Part shown: positions 8,587 to 18,523 of the stretch, in pieces
Position numbering within the stretch: position 1 is the first letter of the stretch
Layout: each line of letters starts with the position of its first letter
Source of the DNA: Pseudomonas violetae
Lineage (GTDB): Bacteria; Pseudomonadota; Gammaproteobacteria; Pseudomonadales; Pseudomonadaceae
Length of the DNA stretch: 64,000 nucleotides
Direction of reading: 5' to 3'
NCBI RefSeq assembly: GCF_023072615.1
Contig: NZ_JAKNRW010000004.1
Span: 62,001 to 126,000, forward strand
The notes under the pieces: generated by a model
Told to the model about the DNA's origin: nothing
Seen by the model: only the letters and a program-made list of their open reading frames with translations
Database searches by the model: none
Position numbers and translations under genes: made by a program

Positions 8587-9521
8587 GGGGTGAATTCCTT
8601 GTTCTTGTCGTTGCCCAGTAGATAACCGCTGGGGTTGGCTTCCAGGCGCTGGGAAATGGCGCGCAAGGAGGTCAGCGTATCGCGCAGCTCACGCACGGCG
8701 GGGGCCAGCCCGTTGAGGCCCTGCATGCCATTGTTGAGGGACTCCTGATTGCTTGAGAGCAGCTGGTTGATGGTGGCGCTGCTCTGTTCCAGGGACTTCA
8801 TGGCCTGCTCGGCGCTGCCGAACATCTGCTTGCCCTGATCATTGAGCAGGCCGTTGGCGTTGCGCATCAGCGCAGAAGTCTGCTCCAGCATGGTGCCAGC
8901 CTGTTTTCCAACCGATGCCAGCTGCTGCATGGCCTGGCGAATATCGCCGCGCTGGTCGGCGATAGTGCCGGTGGTTTGTTCCAGATGCTCCAGCGTCTTG
9001 CTGATGCGCTCGACATTCTCCGCAGAGAACATCAGGTTGGCGTTGTACATCAGCGTGTTGACGCCCGCCATGAGGTCGTTGCTGTCGTTGAGCAGGCGAG
9101 CGATGGGCGAGGGCGACGCCACGATCACTGGCAATTTACCGTTCTTGCCCTTGAGCGTCGGGCTCTGGGGGGTGCCGCCGCTCAGCTGGATGATCGAAGT
9201 GCCAGTGATCCCGGTCAGCGCCAGTTTGGCCTGGGTGTCTTCCTTGATCGGCGTCTCGCCACCCAAGCGAATCCGCGCCAGCACCCGACGCGGATCGTTC
9301 GGGTCGAGGCGCAGGGTCACCACGTCGCCGACCTTTATCCCGCTGTATTGCACGGCGCTGCCTTTGGACAGGCCGCTGACCGCCTCGTTGAAAACGATCT
9401 CGTAGTCCTTGAACTCGGTATCGACACTGGACTTGGCCAGCCAGAGCCCGAAGAGCAGGGCGGCTGCCACTACGATTACGGTGAACAGGCCGATCAATAC
9501 GTGATGGGCTCGGGTTTCCAT
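8583..9521 (-). CDS. MlaD/MCE-domain substrate-binding protein
   Basis: 312 residues. An N-terminal membrane anchor (about 8-28) is followed by one MCE domain (about 40-120; GSAVQYSGIKVGDVV and the ITGTSIIQLSGG region), then a long helical C-terminal part rich in Gln and Ser. MCE proteins form hexamers in the periplasm that carry lipids between membranes. One MCE domain plus a long helical tail fits the MlaD-like group rather than the multi-domain PqiB group. It begins one base after the ATPase gene stop and overlaps the lipoprotein gene. Confidence 0.9.
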   Translation of the reverse strand: METRAHHVLIGLFTVIVVAAALLFGLWLAKSSVDTEFKDYEIVFNEAVSGLSKGSAVQYSGIKVGDVVTLRLDPNDPRRVLARIRLGGETPIKEDTQAKLALTGITGTSIIQLSGGTPQSPTLKGKNGKLPVIVASPSPIARLLNDSNDLMAGVNTLMYNANLMFSAENVERISKTLEHLEQTTGTIADQRGDIRQAMQQLASVGKQAGTMLEQTSALMRNANGLLNDQGKQMFGSAEQAMKSLEQSSATINQLLSSNQESLNNGMQGLNGLAPAVRELRDTLTSLRAISQRLEANPSGYLLGNDKNKEFTP

Positions 9522-9522
9522 G

Positions 9523-10326
9523 TCAGACCTCGTTGAGCTGTTGGGCGGCAGTCAGTGCCGCACGGCCGCGAGGGCCGTGGAAATATTCGTGAATCCACGC
9601 ATCGTCGGTTTCCGAAACCTTATCGATGGCATCCGCCACCAGGACTTTTTTCTGCGCCAGCACCGCCACTCGATCAGTGATGGTGTAGAGCGTGTCCAGG
9701 TCGTGGGTGACCAGAAATACACTCAAGCCCAGCGCATCACGCAGGGTCAGGATCAACTGGTCGAAAGCGGCGGCGCCAATAGGATCAAGGCCGGCAGTGG
9801 GCTCGTCGAGAAAAAGGATGTCCGGGTCGAGCGCCAATGCCCGGGCCAGTGCGGCGCGCTTGATCATGCCGCCGGAAAGCGAAGCGGGGTACTTGTCCGC
9901 GGCAGACAGTGGCAGGCCCGCCAAGGCCAGTTTTACCGCCGCCAGATGCTCGGCATCATTGCGGCTCAATCCCGCGTGCTCGATGAGGGGCAGGGCGACG
10001 TTCTCGGTCACGGTCAGCGAGGAGAACAGGGCGCCTTTCTGGAACAACACGCCAAACCGTCGCTCAACCAGCGAACGCTCGTGCTCGGGCAGGGCCGGAA
10101 GGTTTTTTCCGAGGACCTTCACCATGCCCTCGCTAGGCTGGCGCAAGCCGACGATGCTGCGCAACAGCACCGATTTACCGCTGCCGGAACCACCGACCAC
10201 GGCGAGGATTTCACCTTTGTACAAGTCCAGGTCGAGATTCTCGTGCACGCTCTGGCTGCCAAAGCGATTGCACAGTCCGCGGACTTCGATGACCGCCTCG
10301 GCGGGCGCTCGGGATTGACGACTCAC
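9523..10326 (-). CDS. MlaF-like ABC transporter ATP-binding protein
   Basis: 267-residue ATPase of the Mla-type lipid transporter. Seen: Walker A GGSGSGKS, Q-loop FQKGALF, signature LSGGM (variant of LSGGQ, common in this family), Walker B ILFLDEPTAGLDP and the switch His in VTHDLDT. It overlaps the permease gene by 4 bp (ATGA), which implies translational coupling. It acts at the inner membrane with the permease and MCE protein. It is separate from, and may run beside, the standard mlaFEDCB locus, which is not in this window. Confidence 0.92.
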   Translation of the reverse strand: MSRQSRAPAEAVIEVRGLCNRFGSQSVHENLDLDLYKGEILAVVGGSGSGKSVLLRSIVGLRQPSEGMVKVLGKNLPALPEHERSLVERRFGVLFQKGALFSSLTVTENVALPLIEHAGLSRNDAEHLAAVKLALAGLPLSAADKYPASLSGGMIKRAALARALALDPDILFLDEPTAGLDPIGAAAFDQLILTLRDALGLSVFLVTHDLDTLYTITDRVAVLAQKKVLVADAIDKVSETDDAWIHEYFHGPRGRAALTAAQQLNEV

Positions 10327-11480
10327 CAGCCCATCTCCATGAAAAACAGCGCGGCCACAGCGTCGAGCACAATCACCACAAAAATCGACTGGACCACGCT
10401 CGAAGTGGTGTGCGCGCCAACGGACTCGGCGCTGCCGCTGACTTTGAAGCCCTCAAGACAACCGATCGCGGCAATCAGGAAGGCGAAGATCGGCGCTTTG
10501 ACGATCCCCACCAGGAAGTGCTGGACGCCAATGTCCGATTGCAACAGCGAGAGGAACATCGCCGGTGAAATATCCAGCGAAACCGCGCACACCATACCGC
10601 CGCCGATGATCCCGGAGAGCATCGCCAGAAACGTCAGCATCGGCAACGCGACCAAAAGCGCAAGGACTCGCGGTACTACCAGCAACTCCATGGGGTCCAG
10701 GCCCAATGTGCGGATGGCATCGATTTCTTCGTTGGCCTTCATCGAACCTATCTGGGCGGTGAAGGCACTGGCGGTGCGGCCGGCCATCAGGATAGCGGTG
10801 AGCAGTACACCGAACTCGCGCAGGAAAGAGAACGCCACCAGGTCCACGGTAAAGATACTTGCACCAAAACTCGCCAACACCGTCGCCCCCAGGAAGGCCA
10901 CCACGGCACCGACCAGGAAGGTCAGCAGGGCGACAATCGGCGCAGCGTCGAGACCGGTCTGCTCGATGTGCGCCACCATTGGGGTGATGCGCCAGCGTTT
11001 GGGACGAAACAGGTTGCGGGCGATGGTTTCCAGGATAAGGCCGACAAATCCGAGTAACTGCAGGGTGTCTTGCCAGACTGCGTCCACCGCGAGCCCGATG
11101 CGCGTCAGCAGCTGGATGCCGACCCCGACTTCCGGCTCCTTGATTGGCACGCAGAAATCGGTCATTGAGCAATAGACGGTTTGCAGCAGTGCGCGATCGG
11201 CCCCGGACAAAGTGCAGTCCGGGTGTTCGGCGGACCTGCCAAGCCGCTCGGGCCCCAGCAACTCCACCAGCAACGATGCGCCGGCCGTATCGAGGGCGCC
11301 CAAGCCATTGAGGTCGATGTGGGTGGTGTCATCGTATTGGCCGCGAATGGTTTCGCTCAGGCCCTTGAGGTCGGCGTAATGGGCAAGCGTCCAGTCACCC
11401 GTGACGCGCAGATGCACGGGAGAGCGAGAGGCGTCCAGTTGGGCGTTGCCGGCCGTTGTACTGCTGCTCATGAGCTCCAT
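10323..11480 (-). CDS. MlaE-like ABC permease with N-terminal STAS domain
   Basis: 385 residues. Residues about 20-110 form a STAS-like domain (DLNGLGALDTAGASLLVELL); the rest is the MlaE permease with about five to six helices and the family stretch GRTASAFTAQIGSMKANEE, plus LRALGLDP-type text (IRTLGLDPMELLV). In E. coli the STAS part is a separate protein, MlaB, so this is a fused form. It is the first gene of the operon. The start is uncertain: ATG at 11480, or ATG at 11471 with GGAG close by. Confidence 0.9.
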   Translation of the reverse strand: MELMSSSTTAGNAQLDASRSPVHLRVTGDWTLAHYADLKGLSETIRGQYDDTTHIDLNGLGALDTAGASLLVELLGPERLGRSAEHPDCTLSGADRALLQTVYCSMTDFCVPIKEPEVGVGIQLLTRIGLAVDAVWQDTLQLLGFVGLILETIARNLFRPKRWRITPMVAHIEQTGLDAAPIVALLTFLVGAVVAFLGATVLASFGASIFTVDLVAFSFLREFGVLLTAILMAGRTASAFTAQIGSMKANEEIDAIRTLGLDPMELLVVPRVLALLVALPMLTFLAMLSGIIGGGMVCAVSLDISPAMFLSLLQSDIGVQHFLVGIVKAPIFAFLIAAIGCLEGFKVSGSAESVGAHTTSSVVQSIFVVIVLDAVAALFFMEMGW

Positions 11481-11525
11481 GCTTGTTCGACTGAATGACT
11501 GTGGTACGTAATATCACGAAGCGTA

Positions 11526-12554
11526 TTACTTTTCTTTGATCGGTGTGCTGTCTGTGATCTTGAAACGCAACACGCCAATAACCTGGCCGTCCTCGGTAAG
11601 CACCCGCACCTGCCATTTACCGGCTGGATTGCCCGGGAAGTTCTGTTTGTGGGTCCAGGCGCGATAGCCTTCCTTGCGCCCGCCATGGATATCCAGCGGG
11701 ATTCGATCCACCTCTTTGCCGTTGAACTGCCACACGTGGTAGATCCGCTCGTCCAGCCCGCGCGGCGCGTTGATCGCAGTGTAGGCATACAGCCCGCCAC
11801 CGCGAATCTGCTCGGCCGTCACTTCATCCAGGCTCTCGCCAGGGGTGCGGTCCTGCAGTTGCGTGCTGATGGCGACATCGGTCATCCACAGTGTCGCCGG
11901 CGGCACCCAAGAGCGTAGCACCCAGCCGACGCCACCGATCCCCACGGTGAGACTCAGGATCGCCACCGCGTTGCGTACAGTGCGAATGGGAAAGATCGAT
12001 GCCAGGCTTGGGAAAGACAGAACTACCGCAGTGCCAAGCGCCAGCTTGTAGCTCTGGGCCGTGGTCAGGTGCAGGATGACGGGCAGGGCGGTCAGCAGCG
12101 CGGCGAACAGGGTCAGGGTATGCAGGGCGAGAAACGCCCAGCGGCGAGGTGCCAGCCACTTGTAGTAGAGCGGGTCGATAATTGATATCAGCGCCGCGAC
12201 ACACAGCAGCCCGGTAAAAAACAACTGCCCGCTGTTCCAGGTGGTGGTGATGAAAAAGAACGGCAGGACAAAGAACAGGCTTTCCTGGTGGATCATCTGC
12301 GTGGCGTAGCGCAGCAAAGGCTGGGGGATCTCGCGCTTGAAAATTTTAGCGAACAGCTTGGTCAGGCTGTTTTCCAGCATCAGCCAGATCCAGCTGAGCA
12401 TCATGATGATGGTGATCCAGGTCGCCAGCCCTTGCTGACGATCGACCAAAATGAAGCTGCCGACCCCGGAGATAAATCCACCGAGCGCGATGACCCCGGG
12501 GTAGCGCTTCATCAATTCCAGTATGCGCTGTACGTATAGGGTCAGAGTTGGCAT
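11526..12554 (-). CDS. DUF5924/DUF2914 membrane protein
   Basis: About 342 residues if started at the ATG at 12554; a TTG start at 12590 would add 12 residues. The N-terminal two-thirds contain about six hydrophobic segments. The C-terminal part, with YHVWQFNGKEVDRIPLDI and WTHKQNFPGNPAGKWQVRV, is a soluble DUF2914-type domain that probably faces the periplasm. Function unknown. It reads in the same direction as the Mla-like operon and ends 45 bp before its first gene, so it may be cotranscribed. Confidence 0.75.
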   Translation of the reverse strand: MPTLTLYVQRILELMKRYPGVIALGGFISGVGSFILVDRQQGLATWITIIMMLSWIWLMLENSLTKLFAKIFKREIPQPLLRYATQMIHQESLFFVLPFFFITTTWNSGQLFFTGLLCVAALISIIDPLYYKWLAPRRWAFLALHTLTLFAALLTALPVILHLTTAQSYKLALGTAVVLSFPSLASIFPIRTVRNAVAILSLTVGIGGVGWVLRSWVPPATLWMTDVAISTQLQDRTPGESLDEVTAEQIRGGGLYAYTAINAPRGLDERIYHVWQFNGKEVDRIPLDIHGGRKEGYRAWTHKQNFPGNPAGKWQVRVLTEDGQVIGVLRFKITDSTPIKEK

Positions 12555-12680
12555 TCGGCGGTTCACACTAGTCGTCAGAAAAATCCTCAACAGGTTACCG
12601 CCCGGGAGGGCGGTGTGGCGAGGGGCTACATTTGGATCACAGATTCAGGCAGGCGCCTACAATGTGAACGTAGCCTTGGA

Positions 12681-14060
12681 TCACCGAGCCTGCCGGCGCA
12701 GGCGCCACGCCAGCAAACCCAGCACTAGCAGACCCAACACCGAGGCAACCAGCCAGATCAACTGATCATCACTAATCAACGGTTTTTCGATCCGCAGATA
12801 CCCCGGCTGCAACAATAACGAGCGCATTGCCCGGTTGGCTTCTTCCAGGGTGACACCCTGCAGATCCCTGGCCGGGTCAGCAAAGCGCCCATTCTGGAAA
12901 TCGCCCAGCGCGCCCCAGTAGTAATCGGCCAACGCACTATTGCCCTGCACGGCCCAGGCCTGGCGGGCAATGGCGGCCTGTTTGAGGCGGTTGAAGGTTT
13001 CGACGTTAAGACCATCTTTGAGCATGCCTGCCTTCAGCTCTTCCAGCACCTGCTTGGCTTCCGGCAGATCATCGCGCTCCACGTCGGCGTTCAGGCTCAT
13101 AAAACCGACCCCGCCGAACACCTCGCGCCCGGCCGAGGGCCCGTAGGACAAGCTGTGTGCCAGGCGCATCTGGCGGTAGAGCGCCCAGTCCAGATAGTCC
13201 TTGAGCAAATCGAAGGTTTCGTCGTGCTGGTCCTCCAGTACCGGCTCCGGCACCAGCCAGTGCAGCTTGGCGCCGTTGCCGACCAGGCCGCGGCTCAACG
13301 TGCGCTCGTGGGCAGCCGTTGCTTTGATTTCCGGCAGGGGCGGGTGGTCGGTCGGGTCTACCGCTTCGAGCTCGCCGTAAGCCCGCTCCAGGTAGGCTGG
13401 CAGCAGGCGATCAAGGTCGCCGACCACGATCAGCGTCATGTTGTTGGGGGCGTACCAAATGTTGCGCACGTCCTCGAGCTGTTCGCGGGTCAGGTGATCG
13501 ACTTGCGCGCGTTCAGGGCATTTGAGGCCCAGTTCTACCGCCAACTGGTTGCTCGCCGTGTGGCCAAGGTCTTGGCGATCGAGCCAGCGTTGCAGGTGAG
13601 AGTAGTGACCACCATCCTCACGCTCCACCACCTGCTTGGCGGCATTGATCGCGGTGTCGTCGAAACGGGTTTGGGTCAGCAGGGCCAGCAGCAGGTCGAG
13701 CACCTTTCGCTGGTTTTTCGCCGGTGCTTCGATGACGAAAGTAGTGTCGGCGTTGCTGGTATAGGCATTCCATTCCCCACCCAGAGCCTGCATGCGCTCT
13801 TCCAGGCCACCCTCGCCAGTGGCGTCGATGCCGCTGAACAACAGATGTTCGAGCAGGTGCGGTAGCTCCTTGTCGGCGCAACTGAAATCATCCAGCCCGA
13901 CGCCCACCACCAGGCGAATCGCTACATGACCACGGTCCATCCCGGGTTTGAGCAGCAATTGCAGGCCATTGGGCAGCGTATAGCCCTCGACCTGGAAGCG
14001 ATCCAGGGCGAATGAGGGTAATGAGCCAAGCAGTAGACAGGCGAACAGCAGGCAACGCAT
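12681..14060 (-). CDS. M16 family zinc metallopeptidase, membrane-anchored
   Basis: 459 residues. A signal peptide (about 1-18, ending SFA) is followed by one peptidase M16 active domain with the inverted zinc motif HLLEH (near residue 70) and the downstream Glu region (VVEREDGG). A second M16-like half lacks the motif, as usual. A C-terminal membrane helix (LIWLVASVLGLLVLGLLAW) and basic tail anchor it. It is probably a periplasmic protease or peptide-degrading enzyme; the substrate is unknown. Confidence 0.88.
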   Translation of the reverse strand: MRCLLFACLLLGSLPSFALDRFQVEGYTLPNGLQLLLKPGMDRGHVAIRLVVGVGLDDFSCADKELPHLLEHLLFSGIDATGEGGLEERMQALGGEWNAYTSNADTTFVIEAPAKNQRKVLDLLLALLTQTRFDDTAINAAKQVVEREDGGHYSHLQRWLDRQDLGHTASNQLAVELGLKCPERAQVDHLTREQLEDVRNIWYAPNNMTLIVVGDLDRLLPAYLERAYGELEAVDPTDHPPLPEIKATAAHERTLSRGLVGNGAKLHWLVPEPVLEDQHDETFDLLKDYLDWALYRQMRLAHSLSYGPSAGREVFGGVGFMSLNADVERDDLPEAKQVLEELKAGMLKDGLNVETFNRLKQAAIARQAWAVQGNSALADYYWGALGDFQNGRFADPARDLQGVTLEEANRAMRSLLLQPGYLRIEKPLISDDQLIWLVASVLGLLVLGLLAWRLRRQAR

Positions 14061-14164
14061 AACGAGCTTCCAGGCAACCTAATCGGAGGATCCATGTCGT
14101 CAGTCAGGCCGCCTTCGCGAGCAAGGCTGACCCAATGTTACTGACTCACCACCGTGTCAGATGT

Positions 14165-15823
14165 TCAAGGCGAATGCGTGATGTCGGCCAAATCGTCTAC
14201 CGCCAGCGCCCCGGTGTCGGACGTTTCCAGCACCGCATAGGCACTGCTGCAAAACAGTGAGTTCAGGCGTTTCATGTCGGCGATCAGTTCCAGGTGCAAT
14301 GAACTGGTTTCGATACTCTGGACTATCTTGCGTTGCAATCGGCTGACATGGGCATGGGCCAGGCGCCGTTCCTGAGCGCGAAAGCGACGTTTTTCCCGCA
14401 ATAACTGGCGGGCGCTTTCCTTGTCGGAACTGAGGAATACCGATAATCCCAGGCGCAAATTGGAAATCAGCTGGCTGTGCAGGCCCGCCAACTCCTCGAG
14501 GCCCACTTCGGAAAACGACCGACGCTGCGAAGTCTTCTGCTGCTGGACCTTGCGCAGCATGCGTTCGATCAGGTCGCTGGCAAGTTTGAGATTGATCGCC
14601 AGCTCGATGGTCTCCGCCCAGCGTCGGCTGTCCTGTTCGCTCAAGTCTTCACGGGGCATTTGCGCCAAGTAAAGCTTGATTGCGCTGTAGAGCGATTCAA
14701 CATCATCCGTCAGGCGGCGCATTTCCTGAGTCACGGCGGTCTGCTTGCCGTGCAGCACATCAAGCATCGCTTCGAGCATGTTATCGATCAGGTCGCCGAT
14801 GCGCAGGCTTTCCCGCGCGGCATTGGCCAGCGCCAGACTGGGAGTGACCAACGCAGTCGGGTCGAGATGGCGTGGCTTGGCCGTGCCATTGATCTCCGGG
14901 CGTTCCGGCAGCAGCCAGGCGCACAACCTGGCCATTGGCCCCACGCTTGGCAGCAGAATCAGGCAACGCACGGTGTTGTAGAGCAAATGGAAGCCGATGA
15001 CCATTTCCTGTGGGCTGAAATCGAGGCCGTCGATCCAGTGCACCAAAGGGTCCAGCACCGGAATGATCAACAACAGCCCTATCAGTTTGTATAACAGGCT
15101 GCCGAGCGCCACCTGGCGGCCTGCGGCGTTTTGCATGCTAGTGCTGAGGAAGGCCAACACACCGCTGCCGATGTTCGCGCCAATCACCAAACCGATGGCT
15201 ACCGGCAGACTGATCACTCCCGCACCTGCGAGGGTAGCGGTCAACAGGACGGCGGCGAGGCTGGAGTAGGAAACCATCGCAAACAGAGCGCCGACCAGGG
15301 CGTCGAGCAGAATATCGCCAGTCAGCGAAGCGAAAATCACCTTCACGCCCTGGGCCTGGGTGATCGGTGCGGCGGATTCGACAATCAATTGCAGTGCCAG
15401 AATTATCAGGCCCAGGCCAATGCTGACCCGTCCCATCTGGCCAAGTCGCGTCTGCTTGCGGGACAGAAAGAAGATCACCCCAAGGAAAATCAGCAGTGGC
15501 GACAACCAGGACAGGTCGAAAGTCAGCACCCGGGCCATTAACGCGGTGCCGACGTCCGCGCCGAGCATAGTCGCCAGTGCCGGCGTCAGCGCCATCAGGC
15601 CCTGACCGACAAATGAAGTGACGAGCATGGCAGTGGCGTTACTGCTCTGGACCATGGCAGTCACAACGATGCCGGAAATAAACGCCAGCCAGCGCCTGGA
15701 CATATTCTGGCCAATGACATGGCGCAGATTGGACCCGTAGACCCGCAGAATGCCGGTTCGGACGATATGCGTGCCCCAAATCAGCAAGGCCACGGCAGAT
15801 AACAAATTGAGCAGGGTGAGCAT
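14165..15823 (-). CDS. Na/Pi cotransporter family protein with PhoU-like tail
   Basis: 552 residues. The N-terminal 320 residues hold two repeats of the NptA/PNaS fold (QSSNATAMLVTSFVGQG in the first, SYSSLAAVLLTATLAGAG and GANIGSG in the second). The C-terminal 200 residues are helical and PhoU-like. Such proteins import or export phosphate with sodium; the direction and the role of the PhoU part are not known here. The ATG at 15823 starts directly in the first helix. No neighbouring phosphate genes are seen. Confidence 0.88.
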   Translation of the reverse strand: MLTLLNLLSAVALLIWGTHIVRTGILRVYGSNLRHVIGQNMSRRWLAFISGIVVTAMVQSSNATAMLVTSFVGQGLMALTPALATMLGADVGTALMARVLTFDLSWLSPLLIFLGVIFFLSRKQTRLGQMGRVSIGLGLIILALQLIVESAAPITQAQGVKVIFASLTGDILLDALVGALFAMVSYSSLAAVLLTATLAGAGVISLPVAIGLVIGANIGSGVLAFLSTSMQNAAGRQVALGSLLYKLIGLLLIIPVLDPLVHWIDGLDFSPQEMVIGFHLLYNTVRCLILLPSVGPMARLCAWLLPERPEINGTAKPRHLDPTALVTPSLALANAARESLRIGDLIDNMLEAMLDVLHGKQTAVTQEMRRLTDDVESLYSAIKLYLAQMPREDLSEQDSRRWAETIELAINLKLASDLIERMLRKVQQQKTSQRRSFSEVGLEELAGLHSQLISNLRLGLSVFLSSDKESARQLLREKRRFRAQERRLAHAHVSRLQRKIVQSIETSSLHLELIADMKRLNSLFCSSAYAVLETSDTGALAVDDLADITHSP

Positions 15824-15983
15824 AAGGGCCCCCTGTGGTGGTAGCGCCCCAAAGGAGCAAGTTGACGGTGCCGCGCGTTTTTCTACGTTATGTACTTAAG
15901 CTGTAGTTGGCTAACGGTCTGCGCGCCAGCATCGCATAGCTAAAGATGTGATTGAAACAAAAGTGTCATAGAAACAGCTGGAT

Positions 15984-16016
15984 GGAAAAACAAAATGGGG
16001 ACCCTGAGGTCCCCAT
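15984..16016 (-). terminator. Rho-independent terminator of the terC-like gene
   Basis: Palindrome ATGGGGACC-CTGA-GGTCCCCAT at 15995-16016. On the minus strand it is followed by TTTTGTTTTTCC. It begins about 20 bp after the TerC stop. Confidence 0.9.
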
Positions 16017-16037
16017 TCATTCCCTGTGGGAGCGATC

Positions 16038-16805
16038 TTACTGACCTGGAATATCCTTGCGCAGTTTCACCGGGTCCTGCTGCTTGCGCTTTCTCGCCAT
16101 TGCGGTGCGCATCTTGATATTGAACGCTTCCACCGCCAGCGAGAACGCCATGGCGAAGTAGACGTAGCCTTTGGGTACGTGGACGTCGAACGACTCGGCG
16201 ATCAACACGGTGCCGACCACCAGCAAGAACGACAACGCCAGCATCTTCAACGACGGGTGCTTGTCGATGAACGAGCTGATGGTGCCGGCCGCCAACATCA
16301 TCACCAGTACGGCGACAACGATGGCCGCGACCATGACCGGTACATGGGAGACCATGCCGACTGCCGTGATCACCGAATCCAGGGAGAACACGATGTCGAT
16401 GATCGCGATCTGGATGATGGTGTACAGGAAGTTGCCGCCCTTGCCGGTAGGCTCATCACCGCTCTCATCTTCGCCTTCCAGCGCGTGGTACATCTCTTGC
16501 GAGCTTTTCCACAACAGGAACAGGCCACCGAAGAACAGAATCAGGTCACGTCCGGAAATGCCCTGGCCGAAGACCTCGAACAGATCTGCGGTGAGCTGCA
16601 TGACCCAGGTAATGGACAGCAACAACAGGATTCGGGTGACCATGGCTAGCGCCAGACCGAAAATCCGGGTCCGCGCCTGCATGTGCTTGGGCATGCGGCT
16701 GACCATGATCGAAATCATGATGATGTTATCGATACCCAGGACGATTTCCAGGGCGGTCAGGGTAAAGAAGGCAACCCAGATTTCAGGGTTGGTCAGCCAT
16801 TCCAT
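16038..16805 (-). CDS. TerC family integral membrane protein
   Basis: 255 residues with seven or so membrane helices. TerC hallmarks are the acidic residues inside helices: EIVLGIDNIIMISI in the first third and IDIVFSLDSVITAVG in the second. The family has been linked to tellurite resistance and, more recently, to metal loading or efflux (Mn or Ca) at the membrane. The substrate here is unknown. The gene is monocistronic, with its own terminator. Confidence 0.92.
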   Translation of the reverse strand: MEWLTNPEIWVAFFTLTALEIVLGIDNIIMISIMVSRMPKHMQARTRIFGLALAMVTRILLLLSITWVMQLTADLFEVFGQGISGRDLILFFGGLFLLWKSSQEMYHALEGEDESGDEPTGKGGNFLYTIIQIAIIDIVFSLDSVITAVGMVSHVPVMVAAIVVAVLVMMLAAGTISSFIDKHPSLKMLALSFLLVVGTVLIAESFDVHVPKGYVYFAMAFSLAVEAFNIKMRTAMARKRKQQDPVKLRKDIPGQ

Positions 16806-16889
16806 GTGTATTCCTTTGAGGATGTGTTAAACCGCAAAGGGTCCGGGCTTCAATCAACAAGCCTGGACCCGTTACGGTGAGTCTTTGGC

Positions 16890-18197
16890 TTATAGAGTGC
16901 TGAAGAGCGGAAAAATCCCCATCAGCAATGCTGCTACAAGTATGCACATGCACACCAATACTGCCCACTTCAGGGTAAAGCGCTGGTGGTCACCGAAGTC
17001 GATACCGGCCAGGGCCACCAACAAATAGGTCGATGGTACCAGCGGGCTCAGCAAGTGGACGGGCTGACCGACGATCGAGGCTCGTGCCATTTCAACCGCG
17101 GTTATACCGTAATGACTCGCTGCTTCGGCAAGCACAGGTAACACGCCATAATAAAATGCATCGTTCGACATGAAAAATGTGAACGGCATGCTCACCAGCG
17201 CGGTAATGACTGCCAGGTACGGGCCGAGGAAATCCGGAATCACCGCCAGCAGGCTTTTCGACATCGCGTCAACCATGCCGGTGCCCGACAGGATACCGGT
17301 GAAAATACCGGCAGCGAAGATCAAACCGACCACCGCCAGCACGTTGCCTGCATGGGCCGCGACGCGATCTTTCTGCATTTGCAGGCAAGGGTAGTTGACG
17401 ATCATCGCGATACTGAACGCCACCATGAACAACACAGGCAGTGGCAAAAGGCCGCCGATCAGGGTGCACATCAGCACCAGCGTCAACGCGCCGTTAAACC
17501 AGATCAACTTCGGACGACGGGCATCCGGAAACTGCGAAACGCTGATCTCACTATGGTCGATTTCATCGCCAACCAGGTGCAGTTCACCCAGACGAGCGCG
17601 CTCGCGTTTGCCGTAGAAGTAGGCAATCGCCAGGATCGCCACCACACCCGCCAGCATCGCCGGAATCATCGGCACGAAGATCGCGGAAGGGTCCACATGC
17701 AGCGCACTGGCCGCACGCGCCGTCGGGCCACCCCAAGGGGTCATGTTCATCACGCCGCCGGCAAGGATGATCAGGCCCGCCATGATTCTCGGGCTCATGC
17801 CGATGCGGCTGTAGAGCGGCAGCATCGCCGCCACGCAGATCATATAAGTGGTCGCGCCGTCACCATCAAGGGAGACGACGAGCGCCAGTACGGCGGTGCC
17901 GACCGAAACTTTCAGCGGGTCGCCCTTGACCAGTTTGAGGATCTTGCGCACGGCGGGGTCGAACAGGCCGGAGTCGATCATCAGGGCGAAGTACAGGATC
18001 GCGAACATCAGCATCACACCGGTCGGTGCAAGCTTGGTGATGCCTTCGAGCATCATCGGACCGATCTTCGGCGCAAAACCACCGAACAGGGCGAATACGA
18101 TCGGGATGATGATCAGGGCAATTAGCGCGGAAAGGCGCTTGGTCATGATCAGGAACATGAACGTGATGACCATGGCGAAGCCAAGGAAAGTCAGCAT
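16890..18197 (-). CDS. CitMHS family citrate transporter
   Basis: 435 residues, a citrate-Mg2+ (or Ca2+):H+ symporter of the CitMHS family, with about 12 membrane segments. Seen: the N-terminal MLTFLGFAMVITFM start, SLDGDGATTYMICVAAMLP and GGVMNMTPWGGPTARAA, typical of CitM. A GGAGT ribosome site precedes the ATG. Metal partner and exact substrate are not predictable. No two-component regulator is adjacent, unlike Bacillus citM. Confidence 0.9.
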   Translation of the reverse strand: MLTFLGFAMVITFMFLIMTKRLSALIALIIIPIVFALFGGFAPKIGPMMLEGITKLAPTGVMLMFAILYFALMIDSGLFDPAVRKILKLVKGDPLKVSVGTAVLALVVSLDGDGATTYMICVAAMLPLYSRIGMSPRIMAGLIILAGGVMNMTPWGGPTARAASALHVDPSAIFVPMIPAMLAGVVAILAIAYFYGKRERARLGELHLVGDEIDHSEISVSQFPDARRPKLIWFNGALTLVLMCTLIGGLLPLPVLFMVAFSIAMIVNYPCLQMQKDRVAAHAGNVLAVVGLIFAAGIFTGILSGTGMVDAMSKSLLAVIPDFLGPYLAVITALVSMPFTFFMSNDAFYYGVLPVLAEAASHYGITAVEMARASIVGQPVHLLSPLVPSTYLLVALAGIDFGDHQRFTLKWAVLVCMCILVAALLMGIFPLFSTL

Positions 18198-18523
18198 GGG
18201 AATACTCCAGGCGTGGCGCGGCTAGTGGAAATGGGCAAACCGGATGAGGTCAGCGCAGAACGGGAAGCACGAGACGAGCGGACGGAGTGACAGCGCAGGG
18301 GCGGATTGAGAAAGACATCAGGATCACCATTGTTGTTGTTAAATGGGCCGTGCGAGTAGCAAAACACTCGTGTGGGCCAACCGGTCTGTTGCCGGGAGTG
18401 AGGCGATCCTAATCGGGGAAGCTTTCAGCCAGCTTTCGCCAATGAAAGCAATGACCGGATGTTTAACCGGCCGTCGGACAGCATCGGTGTCCGCAAACAG
18501 GGTTGAAGGTGATATTCCGTTGA
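18198..18523. other. Intergenic region upstream of the citrate transporter
   Basis: 326 bp without a supported gene. It must carry the citM-like promoter reading leftward. A small inverted repeat, CGAGT/ACTCG with an 8-base loop (18353-18370), is a possible operator. Nothing else stands out. Confidence 0.45.

Noticed and set aside
9520..11175. 551-codon open frame on the plus strand
   Set aside because: Antisense to the Mla-like ATPase and permease genes, which have full motifs.
14106..14130. Single REP-like half (TTCGCGAGCAAGGCTGACCC)
   Set aside because: No partner copy and several mismatches; too weak to list as an element.
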